The position numbers and the translations under genes are program-made. From the NCBI GenBank assembly GCA_000696115.1, contig JJOH01000001.1, forward strand, positions 62,001 to 126,000: DNA of 64,000 nt, in the 5' to 3' direction. Positions 1-8,541 of the stretch are shown piece by piece. Within the stretch, counting starts at the first letter, position 1, and every line of letters starts with the position of its first letter. The notes under the pieces were generated by a model, which was not told the origin of the DNA, made no database searches, and worked only from the letters and a program-made list of their open reading frames with translations. Origin of the DNA: Streptomyces olindensis. GTDB taxonomy: Bacteria > Actinomycetota > Actinomycetes > Streptomycetales > Streptomycetaceae.

Positions 1-17
1 AGGCGTACGAGGGTGAC

Positions 18-1538
18 TTATGCGGGCGTGACTCTGAACCGCGTGAAGGTCGCGGCTCCGGCGTGCCCGCCTCCGGCGGGCGCGAGGGCGAACAGGCCGA
101 GCAGGGCGCCGACCCAGCGCCAGGGGGTGGCGGCGAAGACCGGGCCGGACGGCCGGAAGCCGTCGCCGGTGTCGGCCGAGAAGCGGCAGCGCGCTCCCGC
201 GCCGATCTCGATCCGCAGCCGGGCCCGGCCGTCGGGGGCGAGCCGGGCGTGGTCGGCGTCCCGCTCCCGTTCGGCGACGCCCTCCGCGAACCGGTGCACG
301 AGGTGCACGGCCCCGTCGGCGCCCCGCTGGAGCCCGATCCAGGAGAACGCGTCCCCGAGCACCGCGAGCCCCGCCCGCGCCCCGGGCTCGTCGCTGTCGA
401 GCCGCAGCTCCACCTCGACCGCGCAGGGCTTGCCGGGCAGCCGCTGGGTGAGGACGTTCGGGAGTCTGCGCAGGTCGTGGGCGTCGGCCGAGCGGACGCA
501 GGTCAGCCGGAGTCCGTCCCCGGAGTGCTGGGTGGCCCAGCCGTCACCGGGGTTGGCCGTCCACTGCCACTGGCGGCCGAACCGTCCGCCGGGGAAGTCG
601 TCGTCGGTGGCCGGCGCGGCGGGCGGCTGCGGCGGCAGGGCGGGGCGGCGGTGTGCGGTGACGGGGGCGCCGTCGTTCCCGAGCACGGGCCAGCCGTCCT
701 GGCCCCAGCGCATCGGCTGGAGGTGGACGACCCGGCCGTAGGGGCCGCGCTGCTGGAAGTGCAGGAACCAGTCCTCGCCGGACGGGGTCCGCACCCAGCC
801 GCCCTGGTGAGGGCCGTTGACGTCGGTGTCCTTCTGCTCCAGGACGATCCGCTCCTCGTACGGCCCGAAGAAGCCGCGCGAGCGGAAGGCGCCCTGCCAG
901 CCGGTCTCCACTCCCCCGGCCGGGGCGAAGATCCAGAACCAGCCGTCGTGCCGGTAGAGCTTGGGTCCTTCGAGGGTGAACCAGCCGGGTATGCGGTCGG
1001 CGTCGACGATCACCTTGCCCTCGTCGAGGAGTTCGGTGCCGTCGGGGCGCATCCGGTGGCCGGTGAGCCGGTTCTTGACGCCGGAGCGGGACTTGGCCCA
1101 GGCGTGGACCAGGTAGGCCTCGCCGGTCTCCTCGTCCCACAGGGGGCAGGGGTCGATCAGGCCCTTGCCCGCCTTCAGCAGGTGCGGGCGGGTCCAGGGG
1201 CCCCTGATCCGGGGGGCGTTGACCTGGAAGATGCCCTGGTCGGGGTCGCCCCAGAAGATCCAGAAGCGTTCGTCGTGGTAGCGGAGGGACGGGGCCCAGA
1301 CGCCGCAGTCGTGCCGGGGCGTGGCGAACGCCGCCGCCGGTTCGAGGCGTTCGAGGGCGTGGCCGACCAGGGTCCAGTGGACCAGGTCCCGGGAGTGCAG
1401 CAGGGGCAGGCCGGGGGCGCGGCCGAAGCTGGAGGCGGTCAGGTAGAAGTCGTCGCCGACGCGCACGACGTCCGGGTCGGACCAGTCGGCGTCGAGGACG
1501 GGGTTGGTGTAGGTGCCCGGGGACGTCTCGGCGGTCAC
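18..1538 (-). CDS. Glycoside hydrolase family 43 (beta-xylosidase / arabinofuranosidase type)
   Basis: Predicted 506-residue five-bladed beta-propeller glycosidase acting on xylan-, arabinan- or pectin-side-chain oligosaccharides. Catalytic landmarks of GH43 are visible: general base Asp21 in SDPDVVRVGDD, pKa-modulating Asp129 in LIDPCPLW, and general acid Glu190 in FTLEGPKL. The last ~200 residues resemble the concanavalin-like C-terminal domain of GH43 beta-xylosidases. There is no signal peptide, so it probably works in the cytoplasm on imported oligosaccharides. The GTG start at 1538 overlaps the upstream stop as GTGA; the frame is open further 5' but there lies inside the neighbouring gene. 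It is the last visible gene of an operon that may continue beyond the left edge. The exact substrate cannot be told. Confidence 0.9.
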   Translation of the reverse strand: MTAETSPGTYTNPVLDADWSDPDVVRVGDDFYLTASSFGRAPGLPLLHSRDLVHWTLVGHALERLEPAAAFATPRHDCGVWAPSLRYHDERFWIFWGDPDQGIFQVNAPRIRGPWTRPHLLKAGKGLIDPCPLWDEETGEAYLVHAWAKSRSGVKNRLTGHRMRPDGTELLDEGKVIVDADRIPGWFTLEGPKLYRHDGWFWIFAPAGGVETGWQGAFRSRGFFGPYEERIVLEQKDTDVNGPHQGGWVRTPSGEDWFLHFQQRGPYGRVVHLQPMRWGQDGWPVLGNDGAPVTAHRRPALPPQPPAAPATDDDFPGGRFGRQWQWTANPGDGWATQHSGDGLRLTCVRSADAHDLRRLPNVLTQRLPGKPCAVEVELRLDSDEPGARAGLAVLGDAFSWIGLQRGADGAVHLVHRFAEGVAERERDADHARLAPDGRARLRIEIGAGARCRFSADTGDGFRPSGPVFAATPWRWVGALLGLFALAPAGGGHAGAATFTRFRVTPA

Positions 1539-2380
1539 GGGCTCACCGCCTTCCGTACGAGGGCCGCGGCGGCGTCCCGGCCGAGGCGGCCGTCGGCGAC
1601 GACGGTGACGATCCGGCGGACGACGGTCTCGCCCGGCGGGATCGGCAACCGCTCGTCGTACGCCAGCGAGGAGCCGACGCCGGGGTACTCCTCGGTGCGC
1701 ACGAACCACGGGTCGCGCCGGGTCTGTTCGGTGGCCCCGGCGAAGACCAGCGTCCAGCCCGCCCCGGCCAGGGCGAGCCAGTCGGCGCGCCTGCCGTGCG
1801 CCCCGGCCTCGCCCTCGGTGTCGGCCGTGAAGACCTCCGGCGCGGCGGCCTCCTTGCGGGCCCGCCAGAAGAAGCCGCCGTAGGCCGCGCCCGGGCGGCC
1901 GTTGGTCGCGGGGCTGCCGATCGACAGTGGTGCCTTCGTGACGTTGGTGAGGGAGAAGGTGAGGTCCAGCGCCCAGGCCTGGTCGGTGAGTTCGGTGGCC
2001 GCGACCGTGCGGCGCTCGCGCAGCAGCTCGCCGCCCGCGGCGACCCAGCGCAGCTCCTCCACGAAGCCGTCCGGGTCGCGCAGCTGGAAGGCGATGTGCC
2101 GCTGGGAGCCGTGGTTGTCCAGCTCGGTCGGGCCCTGGTCGCGGACGTAGGTGCGTCCGCCCCAGAAGTTGAACCCCTCGACGTCGGGAACGGCGACACC
2201 GACGCCGAGGTGGTGTGCGTGGTCGGCGGGGCTCAGTTCGGTGACCGCCGTGCCGGCCAGGGTGGTGACGGGGTGCAGATAGGGCCGTGGGGAGAGCCGG
2301 TCCGGCAGCTCGGGCCGGGTGACGTACCGGCCGACCGGTCGGCCCGCGACGCGCAGGACCGCGGTGTCGCTGCTGCTCAT
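1535..2380 (-). CDS. PmoA-like / DUF6807 family protein
   Basis: A 281-residue protein of the family annotated PmoA-related or DUF6807, a beta-sandwich fold often encoded beside sugar dehydrogenases and glycosidases in actinobacterial catabolic operons. The conserved N-terminal pattern RPYLHPVTT, DHAHHLGV and FNFWGGRTY is present; the His-rich DHAHH motif suggests a metal or ligand site. The biochemical role of the family is not established as far as I know. The ATG at 2380 overlaps the stop of the upstream oxidoreductase (ATGA) and follows an AGAGGTGAG ribosome-binding sequence. Translational coupling places its job with the oxidoreductase and GH43 on either side. Long open frames upstream of this start are shadows. 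Confidence 0.8.
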   Translation of the reverse strand: MSSSDTAVLRVAGRPVGRYVTRPELPDRLSPRPYLHPVTTLAGTAVTELSPADHAHHLGVGVAVPDVEGFNFWGGRTYVRDQGPTELDNHGSQRHIAFQLRDPDGFVEELRWVAAGGELLRERRTVAATELTDQAWALDLTFSLTNVTKAPLSIGSPATNGRPGAAYGGFFWRARKEAAAPEVFTADTEGEAGAHGRRADWLALAGAGWTLVFAGATEQTRRDPWFVRTEEYPGVGSSLAYDERLPIPPGETVVRRIVTVVADGRLGRDAAAALVRKAVSP

Positions 2381-3564
2381 CTGGTGCTCACCTCTTTCGA
2401 CAGGTGCTCCGCGTTCAGTGCCCAGGGGGCGCCGAGCTCGGAGTAGAGGGAGAGGGTGTCGGCGGCGGCCGCGACGAGCCCGTCGATGCCGGGCACCACC
2501 CGGCGGTTCTCGCCGGGGATCCGGTGCCAGGCGCCGTCCGGCAGCGGCGCCGGGTCGGGAGCGGTGCGGATGGCCTCCACGACCTTCATGAAGGCGCCGG
2601 TCCCGTCCGGCGGGACGAGCAGGTCGGCGCCGGTGGTGAGGTGGTCGACGAGGTTCTCCAGCAGGTCGGTGCGGCCGTGCTCGAACTCCTCCGGGCCGTG
2701 CCCCGCGCGCTGGAGCAGCACGCGGTCCTGCTTGTACCAGAAGGTGATGCGGCCGCTGCTGCCGTGCACCAGCACGTACGGCTCGTCCGCCCGCTCGGCG
2801 CACAGGGTCGCGGCGACGGTGACCGGGTGGCCCTGCGCGGTGGTGATCCGCACGCAGGAGGTGTCGTCGGACTCGATGTCGTTGGCGCGCAGCAGTTCGG
2901 TCTCGATATCGGTGACGTCCTCGGCGCGGGTGCTGCCGCCGAGGGCGAGCGCGGTGGCGACGGCGTGCGCGAGGGGGTTGGTCAGGGCCCCGTCGATCAC
3001 GTCGACGCCGTTCATCCGCCGCTTGCCCGCCCAGGGGGCCCGCCGGAAGTAGTCCTCGTCCCGCACCCAGGCACCGGCTCCGCCGAGCCCGACCAGCTGC
3101 CCGATCGCGCCCTGGTCGACCAGTTCGCGGATGGCGGTCAGGGCGTGCGAGCCCAGTGACTGGAAGCCGATCTGGCAGACGACTCCGGCCGCGGCGACCC
3201 CGTCGGCCATCCGGCGGAACTCCGCGTACGAGGGCGCGGGCGGCTTTTCCAGGAGGAGGTGCACGCCCCGTTCGGCCGCGGTGAGCGCGAGGTCGGTGTG
3301 GGTCGGGATCGGCGTGCAGATCACCGCGATCCGGGCGCCGGTGGAGTCCAGCAGGGCACCGAAGTCGGCGGACTGCTCGGGGGTGCCGAGGTCGCCGAGT
3401 TCGTCCTCTGCCAGCGGCGTCAGCTCGCAGATCCCGACCAGCCGGACGAGGCCCTTCTTCTGGAGCCGGCGGATGTTCTCCACGTGCCAGCGGCCGTGAC
3501 CGCGGGCACCGGCGAGGACGACGGGCACAGGTGTGTTCATGGCGTCGATCATGCGGCCGGTCAT
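2377..3564 (-). CDS. Gfo/Idh/MocA family NAD(P)-dependent sugar oxidoreductase
   Basis: A 395-residue dehydrogenase. The N-terminal Rossmann segment VVLAGARGHGRWH and the EKPPAPS motif (the EKP lysine is the family's usual catalytic/cofactor residue) are clear, followed by the C-terminal alpha/beta domain. Members oxidise or epimerise sugars, inositols and uronates with NAD(P). Start taken at ATG 3564 because it overlaps the upstream pectate lyase stop (ATGA); an internal ATG (MNTPVPV, residue 9) is an alternative. Its partner DUF6807 gene overlaps downstream. Context suggests oxidation of a pectin- or hemicellulose-derived sugar, but the substrate is not defined by sequence. Confidence 0.85.
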   Translation of the reverse strand: MTGRMIDAMNTPVPVVLAGARGHGRWHVENIRRLQKKGLVRLVGICELTPLAEDELGDLGTPEQSADFGALLDSTGARIAVICTPIPTHTDLALTAAERGVHLLLEKPPAPSYAEFRRMADGVAAAGVVCQIGFQSLGSHALTAIRELVDQGAIGQLVGLGGAGAWVRDEDYFRRAPWAGKRRMNGVDVIDGALTNPLAHAVATALALGGSTRAEDVTDIETELLRANDIESDDTSCVRITTAQGHPVTVAATLCAERADEPYVLVHGSSGRITFWYKQDRVLLQRAGHGPEEFEHGRTDLLENLVDHLTTGADLLVPPDGTGAFMKVVEAIRTAPDPAPLPDGAWHRIPGENRRVVPGIDGLVAAAADTLSLYSELGAPWALNAEHLSKEVSTR

Positions 3565-4847
3565 GGGATCCTCCCCGCTCCCGCGCCGCGGGCCACCGCC
3601 CGGTCGGCCGTGGCGGCGCTGTCGATCGGGCCGTGCAGGACGGGCGTCCAGCCGACGTCGGCCGTCAGGTCGCGCTCGCTGCCGGAGTTGTAGGCGTTGT
3701 AGATCATGAGCAGGTCAACCGGGAAGCCGTTGAAGAGCGTGCCGCTCTGCTGCAGGGCGCTGCCGTTCCAGCTCTTGACGAGGTCGGCGACCTCCACGTG
3801 GCCGGGCGCGTGGAATGCGTTGTTCTCGGCGTGGATCCTGGACTCGGTGGAGACGCCCAGGGAGTAGCGGTAGTCGTCGCCGGTGATGTCGTAGCGGTTG
3901 TTGTAGACGTGGACCTGGCCGAAGCGGACGCGCGGGGCGCGCTGGACGACCGACTCGAAGGCGTTGTGGTGCAGGGTGACGCGGAGTTTCCCGCGGTCGC
4001 CGGTGGCGGTGTCGCCGTTGCCGATGAGCATCGCCTTGTCGTGGTCGGCGAACCGGCTCCAGGAGACGGTCACGAGGTCGGAGCCGTTGGTGATGTCGAG
4101 CAGGCCGTCGTGGCGGAGGTAGTTGCGGGCGAAGTGGGTGGGTTCCTTCGCGTCGGGGTGGCCCCGGTCGGAGGCGGTGATGTGGTCGACCCACACATGG
4201 GTGGCGCCGGCCAGCCAGAGGTTGTCGTAGGCGGCCTTCCAGTCGCCGAGGCCGCCGGTGTTGGGCTGCCACACGGGGAAGCAGTCGTAGGCGTCGCGCA
4301 GTTCGAGGTTGCGGATGATCACGTTGTCCGCGTCGCGCACCTGGAGGCTCGCACCCTTCAGGACCGCCGAGTCGCCGAGGCCGACGATCGTGGTGTTGGA
4401 GCCGACGGGCAGCACGATCCGCTCGGCCTGCCGCGCGGCGGAGGCCTGGCGGGCCTCCTCCTGCGGCCCGCTGGGCTTGGCGGCGCCCCAGGTGCGCGGG
4501 TCGTAGGCGGCGAGGTACTTCTTCAGGCTGTAACCGCCGGTGGCGTAGTCGACGCAGTCCAGGCGGTCGCCGTCGTCGTCGGTGTTGGCGTCGATGGTCC
4601 CGGCGATCTGGATGATCTTCGGGGTGTCGCTGCCGCCGTCCAGGGCGCGGACGAGCCCGGCGCGGTCGGTCACCGTGTGGACGTGGTCGGCGTCGGCGGC
4701 CGCGCCTCCGGTGGTGCCCCGTCCTTCGGAGGCCCAGCCGTCGTTCGCGGGGAGGGTGTCGCGGCCGAGGTCGCGGGCCTCCGCGTGCGCGGGGACGCAG
4801 AGCACCCCCAGCAGGCCCGCCGTGACGGCCAGTCGTCCGGGTCTCAT
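3561..4847 (-). CDS. Secreted pectate lyase (polysaccharide lyase family 1)
   Basis: A 428-residue parallel beta-helix lyase that cleaves polygalacturonate by beta-elimination in a calcium-dependent way. It starts with a secretory signal (MRPGRLAVTAGLLGVLCVPA, cleavage near AHA-EA). Family-1 hallmarks are present: the TTIVGLG strand, NVIIRNLELRD, the VWVDHITASD motif, DHDKAMLIG, and the RAPRVRFGQVHVYNN segment holding the catalytic Arg pattern (RxPxxR). The ATG at 4847 overlaps the stop of the permease gene upstream. This is the only obviously exported enzyme of the operon; it probably releases oligogalacturonides for the co-encoded importer and cytoplasmic enzymes. Confidence 0.9.
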   Translation of the reverse strand: MRPGRLAVTAGLLGVLCVPAHAEARDLGRDTLPANDGWASEGRGTTGGAAADADHVHTVTDRAGLVRALDGGSDTPKIIQIAGTIDANTDDDGDRLDCVDYATGGYSLKKYLAAYDPRTWGAAKPSGPQEEARQASAARQAERIVLPVGSNTTIVGLGDSAVLKGASLQVRDADNVIIRNLELRDAYDCFPVWQPNTGGLGDWKAAYDNLWLAGATHVWVDHITASDRGHPDAKEPTHFARNYLRHDGLLDITNGSDLVTVSWSRFADHDKAMLIGNGDTATGDRGKLRVTLHHNAFESVVQRAPRVRFGQVHVYNNRYDITGDDYRYSLGVSTESRIHAENNAFHAPGHVEVADLVKSWNGSALQQSGTLFNGFPVDLLMIYNAYNSGSERDLTADVGWTPVLHGPIDSAATADRAVARGAGAGRIP

Positions 4848-5740
4848 CCCTTCACCGCCCCCGCGCTGAAGCCGGTGATCAGCCACTTCTGGATGAAGGC
4901 GAAGACGACCACGACCGGCACGGCCGCGATGATGCCGCCCGCCGCCAGGGCGCCCAGGTCGACGCTGTCCGCACTCATCAAAGTGTTCAGGCCGACCGGG
5001 ATGGTCTGCTTGTCCTGATTGTTGAGGAACATCAGGGCGAACAGGAAGTGGTTCCAGGAGTGGACGAAGGCGAAGGAGCCGACGGCGATCAGGCCGGGCC
5101 GCAGCAGCGGCAGCACCACGATCCGGAAGGCCGTCATGCGGTTGCAGCCGTCCACCCAGGCCGCCTCCTCCAGGGAGTACGGCACGTTCTTGATGAAGTT
5201 GCTGATCAGGATCATCGACAGCGGCAGCTGGAAGACCGTCTCGGCGAGGATGACACTGCCGAGGCTGTTGATCATCTGCAGTTCGGCGAAGATCTCGAAC
5301 AGCGGGACCAGCAGCAGCGCGCCCGGTACGAACTGGGAGCAGAGCAGCGCGAGCATGAACGCCCGCTTGATCTTGAAGTCGAACCGGGCGAGGGCGTAGC
5401 CGCCGGCCAGGGCGACGAGGGTCGTCATGACCAGGGTGGCGATGCCGACGAGCACGCTGTTGGTGAAGTAGGTGCCGAAGCTGCGCTCCGTCCACACCTT
5501 CTCGAAGTGGTCGAAGGTCATGGGCCAGGGCACCAGCGACGTGGAGCCGGCCGGGCGCAGGGCGAACAGCAGGATCCAGTAGAAGGGGATGAGGGTGAAG
5601 ACCAGGTAGATCCCCAGGGGCAGGTAGATCTGCCAGCGGGGTGCCTCGTCCCAGGCCCGGTTGCGCTTCGCCGGACGCGGCGGTGCGGGGGTGGCGCGCA
5701 CGGGGGCGGGCGCCGTCTTGGTCGCTTCCTTGACGCTCAC
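4844..5740 (-). CDS. Carbohydrate ABC transporter permease (MalG/ThuG type)
   Basis: A 298-residue inner-membrane component with six predicted membrane segments and the EAA loop EEAAWVDGCNRMTAFR that docks on the ATPase. The C terminus GFSAGAVKG is typical of the MalG branch. It pairs with the MalF-type permease immediately upstream, whose stop overlaps this GTG start (GTGA at 5737-5740). No ATPase is encoded in the operon, which fits the Streptomyces habit of sharing the MsiK ATPase. No solute-binding protein is visible on this side either; it may lie beyond the left edge. Substrate inferred only from neighbours (pectin or xylan oligosaccharides). Confidence 0.9.
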   Translation of the reverse strand: MSVKEATKTAPAPVRATPAPPRPAKRNRAWDEAPRWQIYLPLGIYLVFTLIPFYWILLFALRPAGSTSLVPWPMTFDHFEKVWTERSFGTYFTNSVLVGIATLVMTTLVALAGGYALARFDFKIKRAFMLALLCSQFVPGALLLVPLFEIFAELQMINSLGSVILAETVFQLPLSMILISNFIKNVPYSLEEAAWVDGCNRMTAFRIVVLPLLRPGLIAVGSFAFVHSWNHFLFALMFLNNQDKQTIPVGLNTLMSADSVDLGALAAGGIIAAVPVVVVFAFIQKWLITGFSAGAVKG

Positions 5741-6672
5741 TTGCTCTCGCCTCCGAACTTGCTCAGCCGCAGGTAGACCATCGAGCAGAAGAGCAGGATC
5801 ACGAACGCCACCGTGGTCAGGGCCGACGCGTAGCCGAAGTTGTGGGCGTCGACGGATGTGTTGGCGATGTAGAGCGGCAGGGTGGTCGTCTCGCCCGCGG
5901 GGCCGCCGCCGGTCAGGGTGTAGAGCAGGTCGACGTTGTTGAACTCCCACACCGCGCGCAGCAGCGTGGACAGGATGATGGCGTCCTTCAGGTGCGGCAG
6001 CGTGATGTGCCAGAACTGCTTGAGGCGGCTGGCCCCGTCGACCTCGGCGGCCTCGTAGAGGTCCTTGGACACGGACTGGAGGTCGGCGAGGATGAGGATC
6101 GCGAAGAACGGCACCCCGCGCCACAGGTCGGCCACGATCGCCGCCGGGAAGACGGTGGAGGTGTCCGAGAGCCAGCTCGTGCCGTAGGAGCCGATGCCGA
6201 TGTCCGCGAGGTAGCGGGTGATGCCGGTCTGGGAGTTGTAGAGGAGCACCCAGATCGCGGAGGTGAGCACGCCGGAGACGGCCCAGGGGGAGAAGACCAG
6301 GGCACGTCCCAGGCCCCGGCCCACGAAGGTCTGGTTGACGATGAGGGCCAGCGCGAGACCGAACAGCAGCTGGAGTCCGACCTCGACGAAGACCCACTTG
6401 GCGCTGAAGACCAGGGTGTCCCAGAAGACCGGGTCCTTCGTGAAGGCGTGGACGAAGTTGTCGAAGCCCGCGAATCCGTTCCGCCACGGCTTGGTGGGGT
6501 TGTAGTTCTGCAGGCTGTAGTAGAAGACGCTGATGACCGGGTAGGCGATGAAGCCCAGCATGAGCAGGGCGGCCGGCCCGATCAGCAGGTACGGGAGCCT
6601 GCGCGGGGTGGCGGAGGCACGGCGCCGCCGGGGTGGCGCGGGCGGTTTCGCCACGGCTGCGGCTTGGGCCAT
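5737..6672 (-). CDS. Carbohydrate ABC transporter permease (MalF/ThuF type)
   Basis: A 311-residue permease with a basic cytoplasmic N terminus (PRRRRASATPRR), about six membrane helices starting near residue 30, and the EAA motif YEAAEVDGASRLKQFW. First gene of the transport/lyase part of the minus-strand operon; the start ATG has a GGAG ribosome-binding site about 9 bases upstream. The 138-bp gap to the dehydratase gene contains a LacI-type palindrome (6726-6737), suggesting a separate promoter for genes 6672 to 18. Partner of the MalG-type permease downstream. Confidence 0.9.
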   Translation of the reverse strand: MAQAAAVAKPPAPPRRRRASATPRRLPYLLIGPAALLMLGFIAYPVISVFYYSLQNYNPTKPWRNGFAGFDNFVHAFTKDPVFWDTLVFSAKWVFVEVGLQLLFGLALALIVNQTFVGRGLGRALVFSPWAVSGVLTSAIWVLLYNSQTGITRYLADIGIGSYGTSWLSDTSTVFPAAIVADLWRGVPFFAILILADLQSVSKDLYEAAEVDGASRLKQFWHITLPHLKDAIILSTLLRAVWEFNNVDLLYTLTGGGPAGETTTLPLYIANTSVDAHNFGYASALTTVAFVILLFCSMVYLRLSKFGGESK

Positions 6673-6725
6673 GACTGTTCTCCGTTCTCAGTACGTCGTG
6701 GTACGTCGTGCTCGGTACGTGCGCG

Positions 6726-6737
6726 GGAAGCGCTTTC
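6726..6737. promoter_or_regulatory. LacI-family operator-like palindrome
   Basis: GGAAGCGCTTTC is an almost perfect palindrome around a central CG, the usual form of LacI-family operators in sugar operons. It sits 54 bases upstream of the first permease start, in the only sizeable gap of the minus-strand catabolic region. The regulator is not identified; the LacI gene at 31195-32241 or one outside the window are candidates. Confidence 0.5.
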
Positions 6738-6762
6738 TTCCTGGGCAGGGTCGTGCCGGGTC

Positions 6763-6804
6763 GTGCTGAGGTGCGTGGGTGGTGCTGAGGTGCGAGGGTG
6801 GTGC
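6763..6804. repeat. 19-bp tandem duplication in the intergenic region
   Basis: Two consecutive 19-base units (6763-6781 and 6782-6800) differ at one position and are followed by four bases of a third. They lie between the dehydratase stop and the LacI-like operator. Confidence 0.6.
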
Positions 6805-6810
6805 GGCCGT

Positions 6811-8541
6811 TCAGCTCGCGTACGGGTCGGCGACCCGGCCCGGACGGGCGAGGAACTCGAAGTCGCAGCCGGTGTCGGCCTGCGTGATCTGCTCGTTGTA
6901 GAGCGCGCCGTAGCCGCGCTCGTACCGGGCGGGCGGCGGCGTCCACTCCGCCCTCCGGCGCTCCAGCTCCTCGTCGTCCACGTTGAGCTGGAGGGTCCTG
7001 GCCTCGACGTCCAGGGTGATCGGGTCACCGGTGCGGACCAGGGCCAGCGGCCCGCCGACGTACGACTCGGGCGCGATGTGCAGCGCGCACGCGCCGTAGC
7101 TGGTGCCGCTCATCCGGGCGTCGGAGATCCGGACCATGTCCCGTACGCCCTGCTTGAGCAGGCGGTCGGGGATCGGCAGCATGCCGTACTCGGGCATGCC
7201 GGGGCCGCCCTTGGGTCCGGCGTTGCGCAGCACGAGCACGCTGTCGGCGGTGATGTTCAGTTCGGGGTCGTTGATCGTGCGTTGCATGGTCTTGTAGTCG
7301 TCGAAGACGACCGCGGGACCGGTGTGCTTGAGCAGGTGCGGCTCGGCGGCGATGTGCTTGATGACGGCGCCGTCGGGGCAGAGGTTGCCGCGCAGCACGG
7401 CGACCCCGCCCTCGGCGGCGACCGGGTTCTCGCGGGTGCGGATGACGTCGTCGTCGTGGACGACGGCGCCCTGGATCTGCTCCCCGAGGGTGCCGTTGAC
7501 GGTGGGCCGGTCCAGGTGCAGCAGGTCGGTGATCCGCGAGAGGAACGCGGGCAGACCGCCGGCGAAGTGGAAGTCCTCCATGAGGTACGTCCGTCCGCCG
7601 GGCCGGACGTTGGCGAGGACCGGCACGGTGCGGGCGATGCGGTCGAAGTCGTCGAGGGTGAGGTCGACCCGGCAGCGTCCCGCCATGGCGATCAGGTGGA
7701 TGACGGCGTTGGTGGAACCGCCGAGCCCGAGCACCGTCGTGACGGCGTCCTCGAAGGCCTCGCGGGTGAGGATCCGGGACGGCTTGAGCGCGGTCCAGGC
7801 GAGTTCCACGGCACGGCGGCCGGAGGCGGCGGCCATCCGCTCGTGCCCGGAGTCGACGGCCGGGATCGAGGAGGCGCCCGGCAGCGTCATGCCGAGGGCT
7901 TCCGCCGCCGCGGTCATCGTGGACGCGGTCCCCATGGTCATGCAATGGCCGGGGGAACGGGCCAATCCGCCCTGTAGCTCCCGCAGTTCGCAGTCGGTGA
8001 GGTTGCCCGCGCGGTGCTCGTCCCAGTACTTCCACATGTCGGTGCCGGACCCGAGGGTCTCGCCGCGCCAGTGGCCCGGCAGCATCGGCCCCGCGGGCAC
8101 GAACAGCGCCGGTACGTCGGCCGAGGCGGCGCCCATGAGCAGCGCGGGCGTCGACTTGTCGCAGCCGCCGAGGAGCACCGCCGCGTCGACGGGGTACGAC
8201 CGCAGCAGCTCCTCCGTCTCCATGGAGAGGAGGTTGCGGTAGAGCATCGGGGTCGGCTTCTGGTACGTCTCGGAGAGCGTGGCGACCGGGAATTCCAGCG
8301 GGAAGCCGCCGGCCTGCCACACGCCCCGCTTGACCGCCTCGGCGCGCTGGCGCAGGTGGACGTGGCAGGGGTTGATGTCGGACCAGGTGTTGAGGACGGC
8401 GATCACCGGCCGGCCCTGGTACTCCTCGGCCTCGTAGCCGAGCTGGCGCATCCGGGCGTTGTGCGACCAGGTGCGCAGCTGGCCCTCGACGCCGTACCAC
8501 TGGTGGCTTCTGAGCTCCTCGGGGCGCAGACGGCCGGTCAT
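6811..8541 (-). CDS. IlvD/Edd family sugar-acid dehydratase (L-arabonate dehydratase-like)
   Basis: A 576-residue dehydratase of the IlvD/Edd superfamily. The three cluster-binding cysteines are visible: Cys59 (INPCHVH), Cys127 (GGCDKST) and Cys200 (PGHCMTM), with Lys129 next to the second as expected for the active site. Length and the FNT-free N terminus fit the pentonate/aldonate dehydratases more than the branched-chain enzyme IlvD. It should convert an aldonic acid (for example L-arabonate) to its 2-keto-3-deoxy form, which the overlapping upstream DapA-family lyase would process. Start ATG 8541 overlaps that gene's stop (ATGA). The exact aldonate is inference from context. Confidence 0.85.
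   Translation of the reverse strand: MTGRLRPEELRSHQWYGVEGQLRTWSHNARMRQLGYEAEEYQGRPVIAVLNTWSDINPCHVHLRQRAEAVKRGVWQAGGFPLEFPVATLSETYQKPTPMLYRNLLSMETEELLRSYPVDAAVLLGGCDKSTPALLMGAASADVPALFVPAGPMLPGHWRGETLGSGTDMWKYWDEHRAGNLTDCELRELQGGLARSPGHCMTMGTASTMTAAAEALGMTLPGASSIPAVDSGHERMAAASGRRAVELAWTALKPSRILTREAFEDAVTTVLGLGGSTNAVIHLIAMAGRCRVDLTLDDFDRIARTVPVLANVRPGGRTYLMEDFHFAGGLPAFLSRITDLLHLDRPTVNGTLGEQIQGAVVHDDDVIRTRENPVAAEGGVAVLRGNLCPDGAVIKHIAAEPHLLKHTGPAVVFDDYKTMQRTINDPELNITADSVLVLRNAGPKGGPGMPEYGMLPIPDRLLKQGVRDMVRISDARMSGTSYGACALHIAPESYVGGPLALVRTGDPITLDVEARTLQLNVDDEELERRRAEWTPPPARYERGYGALYNEQITQADTGCDFEFLARPGRVADPYAS

Noticed and set aside
63..1883. Long plus-strand open frame of about 600 residues opposite GH43 and the DUF6807 gene.
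   Set aside because: Antisense shadow in high-GC DNA: Gly/Val/Pro/Arg-rich, no family similarity, and it crosses two well supported genes.
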